Shown: piece after piece, positions 32,669-42,300 of the stretch
How the letters are laid out: every line of letters starts with the position of its first letter
Numbering within the stretch: position 1 is the stretch's first letter
Origin: a virus
Virus record (IMG/VR): IMGVR_UViG_3300012030_000005
Span: 1 to 57,246 of that record
DNA: 57,246 nucleotides
Direction: 5' to 3' (one strand)
Translations under genes and position numbers: made by a program
The notes under the pieces: generated by a model
Told to the model about the DNA's origin: nothing
What the model saw: the letters and a program-made list of their open reading frames with translations, nothing else
The model's database searches: none

Positions 32669-33709
32669 CTACGCCGTCGCCTCCCCCTTCGCCTGTTGCT
32701 TTCCCGACGGTGCGACCTCCGCCGAAGCGGGGTCGCTGTCTTCTGAGCCTTTCGACTCATCCGACGCGGCCGCATTGGCCTTGTTCTCCGAGTCCTCCGT
32801 GGACTCGCTGGACTCGTCCGAGTCTTCCGACTCGTCCGACTCATCCGACGCGGCCGCAGTCGCGACCGCTTCCTCGAGTGCTTCATCCAACTCCGCTTCC
32901 GCGGCCTCTACGGCCTCGTCAGCAGATTCAGCGACGGCGGCAGCCGCTTTGACCTTCGCCTTGATGGCGTCGGACTTGAGAGCCGGAGTGCTCTCGTTGA
33001 CTTCGTCCTCCTGGGTGGGGGACTCGTCAGCACCTTCCTCGGGTGAGGAGGCGTCGCCCTCGTTTGAGGGCTTAGCGTCCGATTCCTCGTCTCCGAGGTC
33101 GAGAACGACCTCTTCGTCGTCCTCAGGAGTCACAGCGTCCATCTGCCCGAAGATTTCCTCGCGGAAATTCTCGAAACGCGCCTCGAACTTGGCGCGCTGG
33201 TCTTTCATCACCTGCTTCGCAGCCCCCAGCTCGCCGGTGAGCTGGATGTTGTCGTACTTGACGTCCGACAGCTGACGATCGTCTTGACCCAGACGCTCGT
33301 TTCGGCGTTCTCCGATCGTCTTCGACCTGAGTGCCTGTACGCGCTCCCGGGCCTTTGCTCCGGCCTCGGGATCACGCTTGAATTCGGCGTCTCGGAGATT
33401 CTCGAGGTCGTCTCCGCGGACCGTGACGATGGTGTCGTCATGGTCTCGGATGGCCTCGATGAAATCGAAGCCGACTTTGCTGACCCTCCCGGTGTTTCCA
33501 CACGGGAGGAACACCTTTGCACCGTTCTTTCGGTAGTTCGCTACCGAAAGGATGGTTCTTTTGCCCACGGAGTGGGCGGTGCACCCAGCGCTGCCGATTC
33601 CGGCCAAGGCGATGGCCGCCTGAACCGGTGTACTTAATCCACTCCACGCCGCCGAGGCGAGCGTGGAACTGCTGAAGAGCGATGAGAGTACGTTGATTGC
33701 GACTGACAT
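32669..33709 (-). CDS. 346-aa membrane-linked acidic protein
   Basis: The N-terminal 60 residues are hydrophobic (LASAAWSGLSTP, then VQAAIALAGIGSAG), likely one or two membrane segments. A charged middle domain follows (DHDDTIVTVRGDDLENLRDAE; coiled coil). The last third is a Ser/Asp/Glu/Ala low-complexity tract. The start at 33709 follows AAAGG and is preceded by leader element copy 1. A 22-bp direct repeat occurs within the tail (about 32753 and 32836). Near its end a G5 run in GCG AAG GGG GAG lies in the overlap with the -1 frame. No known family. Confidence 0.6.
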   Translation of the reverse strand: MSVAINVLSSLFSSSTLASAAWSGLSTPVQAAIALAGIGSAGCTAHSVGKRTILSVANYRKNGAKVFLPCGNTGRVSKVGFDFIEAIRDHDDTIVTVRGDDLENLRDAEFKRDPEAGAKARERVQALRSKTIGERRNERLGQDDRQLSDVKYDNIQLTGELGAAKQVMKDQRAKFEARFENFREEIFGQMDAVTPEDDEEVVLDLGDEESDAKPSNEGDASSPEEGADESPTQEDEVNESTPALKSDAIKAKVKAAAAVAESADEAVEAAEAELDEALEEAVATAAASDESDESEDSDESSESTEDSENKANAAASDESKGSEDSDPASAEVAPSGKQQAKGEATA

Positions 33710-33735
33710 AGTTTTACCTTTGTCTGATACACACT

Positions 33736-33803
33736 CATGGGAGACGTTCCATCAGAATTGATGTAGTTGTCAGAGCGTGTTTTTCGTGTCAATATCTTAT
33801 ACC
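33736..33803 (-). promoter_or_regulatory. Leader element copy 1 (5' UTR of the 346-aa gene)
   Basis: On the minus strand: a core GGTATAAGATATTGA (33803-33789), ACACGCTCT, hairpin CATCA/ATTC/TGATG (33763-33750) and then TCTCCCATGAG. The core lies 80 nt from the start codon. Copy 2 has the same parts at 79 nt. The core may be a phage-type promoter and the hairpin a transcribed regulator; no good sigma-70 -35 box is conserved. Confidence 0.6.
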
Positions 33804-33895
33804 AAAAAAGACCCCTATATTTGTGATTTTAGGGGGTTTTTGGGCCCTTTTTAGGGCAAAAAATAACCCCCGATATAGGGGGTTTTTGGGTGAAA
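33800..33895 (-). terminator. Cluster of three hairpins ending the 58-aa gene
   Basis: On the minus strand, in order: AACCCCC/GGGGGTT followed by ATTTTTT, GCCCT/AGGGC, and ACCCC/GGGGT followed by CTTTTTT. At least two have the form of intrinsic terminators. They insulate the 58-aa gene from leader element copy 1. Confidence 0.65.
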
Positions 33896-33912
33896 TGACG
33901 TGCTTAGAGACC

Positions 33913-34089
33913 CTAGTCCCTGAGCACGACGAGCGCGGTGACGGCATTGAATGCCCCCATCCAGTCTCGCTTCACAATGCTGGTCGCCAGCCAGACTCCG
34001 GCGCCAATCTTCGCGCCTTTGAGAACACCATCCACGACCTTGTTGAAGGTCGATTTCGGCTTCGTCTGCGGCTGGTCGAGATGTTCCAT
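33913..34089 (-). CDS. Small protein, 58 aa
   Basis: ATG at 34089, TAG at 33915-33913. It starts MEHLDQPQTKPKSTFNKVVD, then GVLKGAKIGAGVWLATSIV (one amphipathic or membrane helix) and ends in ALVVLRD. An AGGGAA ribosome site lies 6-7 nt upstream, and leader element copy 2 precedes it at nearly the same distance as copy 1 precedes the 346-aa gene, which supports its reality. A membrane-active or regulatory peptide is possible. Confidence 0.65.
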   Translation of the reverse strand: MEHLDQPQTKPKSTFNKVVDGVLKGAKIGAGVWLATSIVKRDWMGAFNAVTALVVLRD

Positions 34090-34106
34090 GTGTTTTCCCT
34101 GTTCCG

Positions 34107-34182
34107 TACGCTCTTATGGGAGAGTTCGCTGCAGGATTGCAGTGTCGTCGAGAGCGTGTTTTCTGTATCAATATCTTATACC
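34107..34182 (-). promoter_or_regulatory. Leader element copy 2 (5' UTR of the 58-aa gene)
   Basis: On the minus strand: core GGTATAAGATATTGA (34182-34168, identical to copy 1), ACACGCTCT, hairpin CTGCA/ATCC/TGCAG (34142-34129) and TCTCCCATAAG. Two base pairs of the hairpin differ from copy 1 by compensatory changes, so the stem is conserved as RNA (or as a DNA palindrome) and not just as sequence. Confidence 0.62.
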
Positions 34183-34241
34183 GCATCGAGGGGGTGGATT
34201 TTTGATCGTTTTCCGGCGCTGGAATGCGCGGTAGTACTGCG

Positions 34242-34247
34242 TATAAT
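34242..34247 (+). promoter_or_regulatory. Perfect -10 box before the RNA polymerase gene
   Basis: TATAAT lies 24 nt before the GTG start at 34271. The -35 side (CTGGAA at 17 nt) is poor. If used, the phage RNA polymerase operon would be read by the host sigma-70 enzyme, as expected for a polymerase needed later. Confidence 0.45.
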
Positions 34248-34270
34248 GGCGGAACTTCCCAGGAGGCCAC

Positions 34271-37200
34271 GTGGCGAAAAACCCAACACTCTATCCCCTG
34301 ATGGGGCGCGCTGAAGAACGGCGTGAGATGATTCGAGACCACGTCAGGAAGGGGATTCAGGACTTTCGGGTCGAGACAGATAAGCACATTGTGGAGATTC
34401 AGGACGTCGAACCGACGAACAAAGTGTTCTCTCCCTCCGAGCAGAAGAAAGCCATCCTGGAGGGCAAGACCTTGGTCGAGCCGATGAAGGGTACGGTCGT
34501 TGTTCGTGACAAGAAGACGGGTAAGATACTGGATACGAGCAAGCGAACTCTGGCGCAGATCCCGTACTTCACAGAGCGGCACACCTTCATCATGAAGGGC
34601 AATGACTACACCGTCTCCAACCAGGTTCGAATCAAGCCCGGGGTCTACACACGGCAGCGCGGCAACGGAGAGCTCGAGTCCGCATTCAACCTCGCCAAGG
34701 GACGTAACTTCCGGTTGTCGCTCGACCCAGACCGCGGTCTCATCTTCATGGAGTACGGCTCAAGCAAGATTCCGCTCTACGGGGCCCTGTCAGCCCTGGG
34801 GGTGCGGGATACAGAGATCACCAAGTATTGGGGCAAGGACGTACTTCAACTCAACAAGAAGTACGCCGCCGGCAAGGAAGCTCGGTACGTCCGAAAGCTC
34901 TACAAAAAGCTCATTCCAAGCTTTCTGCAGGAGGACAACCCGAATCACCAGGAGATGTTGGAGGCGATCCGGGACTCGTACGACCGTACGCAGCTCGATC
35001 CGGAGGTCACCAACATCACGCTGGGTCAGAAGTTCTCTAAGGTCGAACCCAAGACGCTTCTGCGAGCCAGTCAGAAGATTCTGAACGTCTACAACGACAA
35101 AGAGGAGCAGGACGATCGAGACTCGACTGCGTTCAAGACCATCCACACGGTTGAGTCGTTTTTGAAGGAACGAGTTGAGAAAGACGCAGCGCCAGACATC
35201 TCTCGAAAGGTCAAGATGCGTCTTCGGAAGGCCGGGGACAATCCGAAGGTCTCGGACATCATGCCGTCGTCTCCTTTCACGAAATCCCTCCACTCTTTTG
35301 TGACGACGTCCGCACTCACTGCGACGCCGATGCAGATAAATCCGATGGAGATCGTTGATCATGCCGTTAAAGTCACCTCGCTAGGTGAGGGGGGTATTTC
35401 GTCGACTTTGGCCGTACCAGACGAAGCTCGAGACGTGCATCACTCCCATCTGGGTATCCTTGACCCGGTGCGAACGCCCGAATCAGGGAAAGCAGGCATC
35501 GATGTGCGAACTTCGATGTTCGCTCGGCGTGACGACGAAGGAAACATGTACGCCCAGATGCGCAACACCAAGAACGGGAAACTCGAGTACGTGAAGGCGT
35601 CGAAGCTGATGGAGAAAACCGTCGCGTTCCCGAACCAGAAGCTGGGCGGGCGCAAGAAGATCGACGCACTGAAGAACGGACAGGTTTACTCAGTAAACTC
35701 TTCGGAGGTGGACTATGAAGTCCCCGACCCCTCCCGGATGTACAGCCCGACGACGAATCTCGTGCCGTTTTTGAACAGCGCGCAGGGCAACCGAAACATC
35801 ATGGGGTCCAAGATGCACACCCAGGCGTTGCCGCTCATTGATCGAGACGAGCCTTATGTACAAATTCGGTCGTGGGACCCGGAGAAGACTGTCGAGAAAC
35901 AGATGGGTGAGCTCATCGTTCCCATGTCGCCGACCGCTGGCACTGTGGAGAAGATCGACAAAGACTACATCTACATCCGACCTGATCGCTCCAAGCGAAG
36001 CGCTGAAGGGCCTCAGGAAAAATCCCTTTCTGCATGGATGAAGACCGCCGCGGCCAAGACAGACGATCTCGTCAAGGTGCCTTACGCTACGGACTTCCCC
36101 TTGATGTCCAAGACGTACATGCACGACGACGTCAACGTGAAGAAAGGCCAGCGAGTCCAACAGGGGCAGGCCCTGGCGGAGACCAACTTCACTCGCAACG
36201 GAACGCTTGCTCTGGGGAAGAATCTGTCGGTGGGATACATGCCCTACTACGGTTACAACTCCAACGACGCTGTCGTGATCTCGGAGTCTGCGTCCAAGAA
36301 GCTGACTTCGAGGCACATGTACAAAGAGACGCTGTCGCTGGACCAGGGGGTCTCCACAGACAAGGACAAGCACCGGGCCTACTTCGGCTCGCGCTACTCG
36401 CGTCCGGAGTACGAACGGCTCGACTCCAAGGGAATCATCAAGAAGGGCCAGCAGGTGGACCACGGTGAGCTCCTCATCTCTGCGATCCGAAAAGATCAGG
36501 CATCTGCCCAGCAGCAGATGCTGGGGAACTTGCACAAGTCACTGGTGAAGCCTTACCGGGACGCGGCCATTACGTGGGATCACGACCATCCCGGCACCGT
36601 GATTGACGTCGCAGTCACCAACAAACAAATCACCGTCACGGTGAAGATGGACGCGCCAATGGGTGTAGGGGACAAAATGGCCGGGCGTTACGGGAACAAA
36701 GGCGTGGTGTCTAAGATCGTCCCGGACGACCAGATGGTGAAAGACGAGGCCGGCAAGCCGATCGACGTGTTGATGACGTCTGCAGGCGTGATCACTCGAA
36801 TCAACCCCAGTCAGATTCTCGAGACGGCGGTCGGCAAGGTCGCTGAAAAGACAGGCAAGCCAGTCATCATCGATCAGTTCGCCGACCACGACAACGTGAA
36901 GTGGGCGAAGAAGCTACTCAAGGACAACGGACTCAAGGACAAGGAAACCGTGTACGACCCGATGTCGGGAAAGAAAATCCCAGGCATCCACGTGGGGAGG
37001 CAGTACACCTACAAACTGTTCAAGTCGACCGACACCAACTTCGCTGCTCGCGGTATTGGCCCCGGGTACGACTCCAACATGCAGCCCACCAAAGGCGGTG
37101 ACGAGGGGGCGAAGTCCCTGGGCAAGATGGAGTTCAACGCACTCCTTGCGCACAACGCTCGAAACGTGCTGCAGGAGGCTGCGGTCGTTAAAGGACAGCG

Positions 37201-38725
37201 TAACGACGAGTACTGGCGCCGCATTCAACTGGGTCTTCCAGCTCCGATGCCGAGCGAGAACTTCGCTTACGAGAAGTTCAATCACATGCTGCACGGAGCA
37301 GGCATCAAAGTGAACAAGAAGGGTTCACGACACAGCCTGGCCCCGCTCACCGACCGCGACATCGACTCGATGGCAAAGACCGAAGTGAAGAACGCACTGC
37401 TCGTGACGCCGCGGAAACGCCAGGGCGTTACACAGCTCCAGCCTGAGGAGGGAGGGCTGTTTGACCCCGCGCTGACAGGCGGACTGACCGGCACGAAGTA
37501 CTCCAAGATTAACCTGGCGGAGCCGGTGGTGAATCCGGTGTTCGAAGACCCGGCCCGTCGGATGCTGGGGATGACGAAGAATGAATTCCGCGCATTCCGA
37601 GATGACAAGGGGGCGTCTGAGGTCAAAAAGAAGCTCAACGAGATCGACCTGAAGAGCGAACGCCGGAAGCTGAAGCAGGAGATTAAAACGGCTCGAGGCG
37701 CGACGCTCGACGATGCCGTCAAGCGCATCAAGTACATCGACGCTCTGCTCAAAGAAGACCTGACCGCGGGCGACGCCTATGTGCTGTCGAAGGTACCGGT
37801 CGTGCCTCCGACGATTCGCCCCATCATGCCCACGAGCGACGGGACCATGCTCATCTCGGATGCAAACTACCTGTACCGAGACGTGATGCTGGCAAACGAG
37901 TCCATTACCGAGACGCCCGAGGAGCTCGACACCGATGACGATCGGAAGAAGCGACGCAAACACCTGCACGACTCGGTCGGTGCTTTGTTCGGCTTCAATG
38001 ACCCCGTGTCTCCGCAGAACCAGGGGCGAGGAACGAAGGGGCATCTTCAGCAAATCACAGGCACCGGCTCGCCGAAGCATGGGTACTTCCAGTCGCGCAT
38101 GATGAAGCGACGTCAGGACCTGTCGGGCCGCGCAACCATTGCTCCGGATCTCAACCTGAACATGGACGAGGTCGGTATGCCTGAGGAGATGGCCTGGAAG
38201 ATGTACGAACCTTTCCTCGTCAAAGGACTGGTCCAGTCAGGGCACCGCGCAGCAGACGCCCGCAAGAAAGTGAAGAACCGAGACCCGGCGGCTCGACGCA
38301 TCCTGGGTACCGAAGTCAAGAAACGGCCTGTCGTCATGAACCGAGCCCCCACGCTGCACCGATTTGGGCTCATTTCTGCGTATCCGAAACTCATCCCGGG
38401 CAAGACCGTTCGACTGAATCCATTTGCAGAACAAGGCATGAACGCCGACTATGATGGCGACACCGTGCAGCTGCATGTCCCTGTGGCAGACGCCGCCGTA
38501 TCTGAGTCGAAGAGCATGACGCTGTCCAACCTTCTTCTCGGCGATGTATCCAAGGATGACCTCATGGTCTTCCCGGCACACGAAGCGCTGATCGGGACGT
38601 ACATGGCAACTCGAGAGGGTCCGCAAGGCGAGACGCGCGTCTTTGACTCGAAAGCCGATGCGATGGCAGCGTACAAACGCGGCGAAATCAAGATGAGCAC
38701 CCCCGTTAAGATTCAGAGGACCTAA
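34271..38725 (+). CDS. RNA polymerase beta fused to N-terminal half of beta-prime
   Basis: 1484 aa from GTG 34271 (AGGAGG upstream). The beta part has the rifampicin-region pattern HLGILDPVRTPESGKAGIDV (about 392-415), and GDKMAGRYGNKGVVSKIVPD (about 800-820) with the LMTSAGVITRINPSQILE helix. At about 1061 (GGLFDPALTGG ... INLAEPVVNP) the chain passes directly into the beta-prime N-terminus. The catalytic site is NADYDGD at about 1391 (Mg-binding Asp triad), after RPVVMNRAPTLHRFG. The chain then ends and the remaining half of beta-prime is encoded at 39377. It is much shorter than bacterial beta plus beta-prime N-half. It synthesises RNA from phage DNA; no alpha, omega or sigma gene is visible. 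Confidence 0.9.
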   Translation: MAKNPTLYPLMGRAEERREMIRDHVRKGIQDFRVETDKHIVEIQDVEPTNKVFSPSEQKKAILEGKTLVEPMKGTVVVRDKKTGKILDTSKRTLAQIPYFTERHTFIMKGNDYTVSNQVRIKPGVYTRQRGNGELESAFNLAKGRNFRLSLDPDRGLIFMEYGSSKIPLYGALSALGVRDTEITKYWGKDVLQLNKKYAAGKEARYVRKLYKKLIPSFLQEDNPNHQEMLEAIRDSYDRTQLDPEVTNITLGQKFSKVEPKTLLRASQKILNVYNDKEEQDDRDSTAFKTIHTVESFLKERVEKDAAPDISRKVKMRLRKAGDNPKVSDIMPSSPFTKSLHSFVTTSALTATPMQINPMEIVDHAVKVTSLGEGGISSTLAVPDEARDVHHSHLGILDPVRTPESGKAGIDVRTSMFARRDDEGNMYAQMRNTKNGKLEYVKASKLMEKTVAFPNQKLGGRKKIDALKNGQVYSVNSSEVDYEVPDPSRMYSPTTNLVPFLNSAQGNRNIMGSKMHTQALPLIDRDEPYVQIRSWDPEKTVEKQMGELIVPMSPTAGTVEKIDKDYIYIRPDRSKRSAEGPQEKSLSAWMKTAAAKTDDLVKVPYATDFPLMSKTYMHDDVNVKKGQRVQQGQALAETNFTRNGTLALGKNLSVGYMPYYGYNSNDAVVISESASKKLTSRHMYKETLSLDQGVSTDKDKHRAYFGSRYSRPEYERLDSKGIIKKGQQVDHGELLISAIRKDQASAQQQMLGNLHKSLVKPYRDAAITWDHDHPGTVIDVAVTNKQITVTVKMDAPMGVGDKMAGRYGNKGVVSKIVPDDQMVKDEAGKPIDVLMTSAGVITRINPSQILETAVGKVAEKTGKPVIIDQFADHDNVKWAKKLLKDNGLKDKETVYDPMSGKKIPGIHVGRQYTYKLFKSTDTNFAARGIGPGYDSNMQPTKGGDEGAKSLGKMEFNALLAHNARNVLQEAAVVKGQRNDEYWRRIQLGLPAPMPSENFAYEKFNHMLHGAGIKVNKKGSRHSLAPLTDRDIDSMAKTEVKNALLVTPRKRQGVTQLQPEEGGLFDPALTGGLTGTKYSKINLAEPVVNPVFEDPARRMLGMTKNEFRAFRDDKGASEVKKKLNEIDLKSERRKLKQEIKTARGATLDDAVKRIKYIDALLKEDLTAGDAYVLSKVPVVPPTIRPIMPTSDGTMLISDANYLYRDVMLANESITETPEELDTDDDRKKRRKHLHDSVGALFGFNDPVSPQNQGRGTKGHLQQITGTGSPKHGYFQSRMMKRRQDLSGRATIAPDLNLNMDEVGMPEEMAWKMYEPFLVKGLVQSGHRAADARKKVKNRDPAARRILGTEVKKRPVVMNRAPTLHRFGLISAYPKLIPGKTVRLNPFAEQGMNADYDGDTVQLHVPVADAAVSESKSMTLSNLLLGDVSKDDLMVFPAHEALIGTYMATREGPQGETRVFDSKADAMAAYKRGEIKMSTPVKIQRT

Positions 38726-39384
38726 TGGAAAAGAAGATCACCGGAGTCAAAGAACTGCTCGAGGGAATCACGGAAGAGCCTTCCGAGCCCAAAGGTATTC
38801 GGGAGCTCAAAGGCGATAACCTGTATGGGCTCGAACCGCTCACGTGGGGTGAACCCACGTCCCTGTTCGGACAGGACGCCGCGTCTCGTCTGGGCATCGA
38901 TATGGGTGCCCCCTCCATCAAGACCGCAATGCTCCGTCAAGCACTGCTTCACCCAACTCCGGAGGACATGGAGAAAATCGCGTTACTGAGTCCGCTGATT
39001 CAGGGCGGGAAATTTTTCGCCAAAGGGGTTGGGAAAGTCATCAAAGGGGTTGGGAAAGCCATCAAAGGGGTTGGGAAAGCTGGCGGAAAAGGGAGTAGCA
39101 ACTTCGGAAAGAAGAGTCGAAACTTCTTCTCCAACCGACGTCAGGCAAGCGCGGTGAAGTCTCAAACAGCCAAAGCAGAGCGAGCTGCAACACACGCGGC
39201 GAAGACTGAAGGCATGTCTCCGGGTCGACGCATGATGTCGAACGTTGGTCACCAGGCATCCGAAGTGGCGCGGGGCACGCCCGGCAAAGCACTGGCGGCC
39301 GGCGGAACCGCGTGGTCTTTGTCGGACGGAGTGAACGTAACGAAGAAACTGAGAAACCCTGGCGTTGGAGGGTACGGTGCCTGA
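38725..39384 (+). CDS. Unknown 219-aa protein between RNA polymerase genes
   Basis: The start overlaps the preceding stop (TAATG). The N-terminal third is soluble and acidic (KITGVKELLEGITEEPSEPK). A MEKIALLSPLIQGG segment carries the K-x-A motif. Then come three copies of KGVGKxI and a long basic, Ser/Ala-rich stretch. I recognise no domain, and no sequence match to a beta-prime insertion or to alpha, omega or sigma is apparent. It may be a polymerase-associated factor, or a virion protein that anchors the enzyme or binds DNA. Confidence 0.6.
   Translation: MEKKITGVKELLEGITEEPSEPKGIRELKGDNLYGLEPLTWGEPTSLFGQDAASRLGIDMGAPSIKTAMLRQALLHPTPEDMEKIALLSPLIQGGKFFAKGVGKVIKGVGKAIKGVGKAGGKGSSNFGKKSRNFFSNRRQASAVKSQTAKAERAATHAAKTEGMSPGRRMMSNVGHQASEVARGTPGKALAAGGTAWSLSDGVNVTKKLRNPGVGGYGA
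39021..39083 (+). repeat. Three 21-bp tandem repeats (KGVGKxI)
   Basis: CAAAGGGGTTGGGAAAG plus four bases occurs three times in tandem, nearly identical in DNA, giving an amphipathic Lys/Gly/Val peptide. The near identity points to recent expansion. Confidence 0.85.
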
Positions 39385-42300
39385 TGACAATCAAACTCTG
39401 GGGCACTTCCTTCTCAATGAGACGCTTCCCGGCGACATGAGGATGGACGGTCCGGTGACCAAAGGCATCCTCAAGAAGCAGATGACGGAGCTCGCGAAGT
39501 CGGACCCGGACACTTACGTCAAGACGGTGATGAAACTCAAGTCACTGGGCGACGAAGTTGCGACCCTGGAAGGGATCTCGGTGGGACTGGATGACATTGC
39601 GCCTGACTACAAACAGCGCGACCCTGTCATGAAAGACGCGCTTCGTCGCATCAAAGCCGCCAAGTCAGACGAAGAGAAGCGAAAGATCCTGCTCGAGACG
39701 CAGGACAAGATGGTCACCGCCACGGAGAATCATCCTTCCGACATGACCATCATGGCCAAGTCAGGCGGCAGAGGCTCCATTGCGCAGCTCATGAAGATTG
39801 TTGCGTCACCCGTCCTCGCGATGAACAAGGGCCAGGCGACACCGTGGCTCGTGACCAAGTCGTACTCGCAGGGAGTCAACCCGGCAGACGCGTGGGTGAC
39901 CGGCGTAGAATCACGTCGAAACGCGATCGCTTCCTCGGGCGCTGTTGTCGAGCCGGGTATGGTCGCCAAAGTCGTCATGAACAACATGGACGACCTGGTG
40001 GTGACGCAAGCTGACTGCGGCACGAGAGGCGGGATTCTTCTTCCCGTGACAGACCAGGTGCAAGACCGCTACCTCGCGCGAGATGAGGGTCCCGTATCCC
40101 GGAACACCCTCGTTACATCTGACGTCGTCAACAAGCTGAAAAAGGCCAACAAACCGAAGGTTTTGGTTCGAAGCCCCACGGCATGCGAAGCCCATGATGG
40201 AGTGTGCCAGAAGTGTGTGGGACTCAACGAGTGGGGCAAACCGCATCAGGTCGGAACGAATGTCGGCGCACGAAGCGCACAGGCGATGACCGAACCGTTG
40301 ACGCAGTTCGCGCTAAACGCCAAGCACGGCGTTCGACTCGCCAAAGGAAAGGGCCAGGGCGCAACCGAGCTCACGGGTCTCACGGGGTTTCGTACGCTCA
40401 CCGAAGTCCCGAAATCGTTCCAAGACAAGGCGGCTATCACAGAACACGACGGCCGCGTCGAGTCGGTGAAGAAAGCGCCGCAGGGCGGGTGGCACATCCG
40501 TGTTGCCGGCAAGAATTACTACACTCCGCCGCGATTGCAGCCGATCGTCAAACAGGGTGACATCGTCGAAGCGGGTGACGCACTGTCTGACGGCGTCGCA
40601 CTTCCGAACGCCGTCGTAAAACACAAGGGAATCGGCGCGGGCCGCGTGTACCTGTCGAACCAACTGACAGACCTGTACCGCCGCCAAGGCGTGGACATTG
40701 ACCGTCGCCATACGGAGTTACTGGCTCGAAACGCCATGAAGCACGTGCGGGTCGAGGAAGACCCGACCGACAAGTTCCTGCGTGGCGACATCGTTCCGTA
40801 CACCGAAGTCCAGAAGCGCATGTCAAAGGCCGGCAAGAGCGTGCCGGTGAGCAAAGCGAAGGGTCACTACCTGGCAGAGCAGACGCTGCACTTCTCGACA
40901 GGCACACGCATCACGCCGTCTGTACAAGCTGAGCTCAAGAACAACGGCATTGCCTCGGTGAGTGTATCCAACCTCCCTACTGTGACGACGCCTATCATGA
41001 AGTCCATGATCCAGGCGCCGCTGCTCAACGACGACTGGATGTCTCGTCTGTCGCACCGCTACCTCAAGCGCACCTTGGTAGAAGGCGCAGGGTTTGGTTC
41101 GACCACCGACATTGCGTCGACCAGTCCTGTTCCTGCCTACGCGATCGGCGCTCCGTTCGGCACGGGGCTACAAGGGAAATACGCTGCGGACGGCGGTGCC
41201 GTGGAAAAGATCGCGAGCAAAGCTGGTCTTTTGAAACGCATTTTGGTCGGGTCGGGTGATGAGTTCGCGGAGCAGGTCGCCTCCAAAGGTGACGAGGCCC
41301 TACGCATGATCTCGGATGCGCCCTGGACGGCTGGCGGAATTGACACAGCGGCACTCGACGCTGCGCGCCGTATGAAACGACTCCCCGACGATTTCATGTC
41401 TCGGGCGAACCTGATTCAGAATAACCAACTCACTGACGAGGGTGCGCGATTCGTTCGAACGCTCGACTCCAATGAGAAGGCCTTCAAGAACATCGGCGGC
41501 GCGCTCCAGGAGGCGCAGCAGGCGAGCCGCAATCCACACCTGAACTTGTCTCAATTCACTCGCGAGGCAGTGGAGAATGTACCGCGACGAGGCGCGGATG
41601 AATCGGCCCAAGCATTCGGAGAACGCTTGAAAGCGTTCGAAGAGACACACGGAAAAGCGCTCTCCGACTTCGCTCGAGCCAAGGTGGATTTGGAGAACGT
41701 CAATCCGGCGGCTGCAAAGATGTTCACCCCCGACGTGGCGCAGCAGTACGCGGCGGCGCGACCAGGGTTGGGGCGACGCATTGCCCGCGGCGCCAGCGAC
41801 GTGTCGATCGGGCAGAACCCCCTCAAGATAATGAAGCAGCGTGCCCAGATGGGCGGCATCTTCGGGCGGGGCGGGTTGCTTCACGGAGAGATGGCGATCG
41901 ACCCGGACGTGATGCGTGCCTGGCGAAATGCGCGAAACCCCAACGTGGATGCGGGATACGGTGGTATGGTCCTGCCCGTCTCGATGGACGTATTGAACAA
42001 GGGCATGGCGTACGGGATGCCGGCGGCCATGGTGCATGAAGCCGCCAACGCCCCTGACGTCGAAGGGCAGTCCAAGCTGGAGAATATCGGCGGCACGTTG
42101 GGCGACTCGCTGGGGTGGGCCATCGGGTCGCCCTTCGGGATGCTTTCCGGCGGCGCATTTGCGGCACCGTTCACCGCAGCCGGAAAAGCCATCGGACGGA
42201 AAATCGACCCGAACTATCAGCCTCCAACACAAGGTCAGCCTCCAACACAAGGTCAGCCTCCAACACAAGGTCAGCCTCCCGGTGGACAGCGAATGGCGGC

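Noticed and set aside
32509-32886. Arg-rich frame of 125 codons inside the acidic tail gene
   Set aside because: It is the frame-shifted reading of Ser/Asp-coding repeats and looks like a shadow, unlike the -1 frame that continues to 32205.
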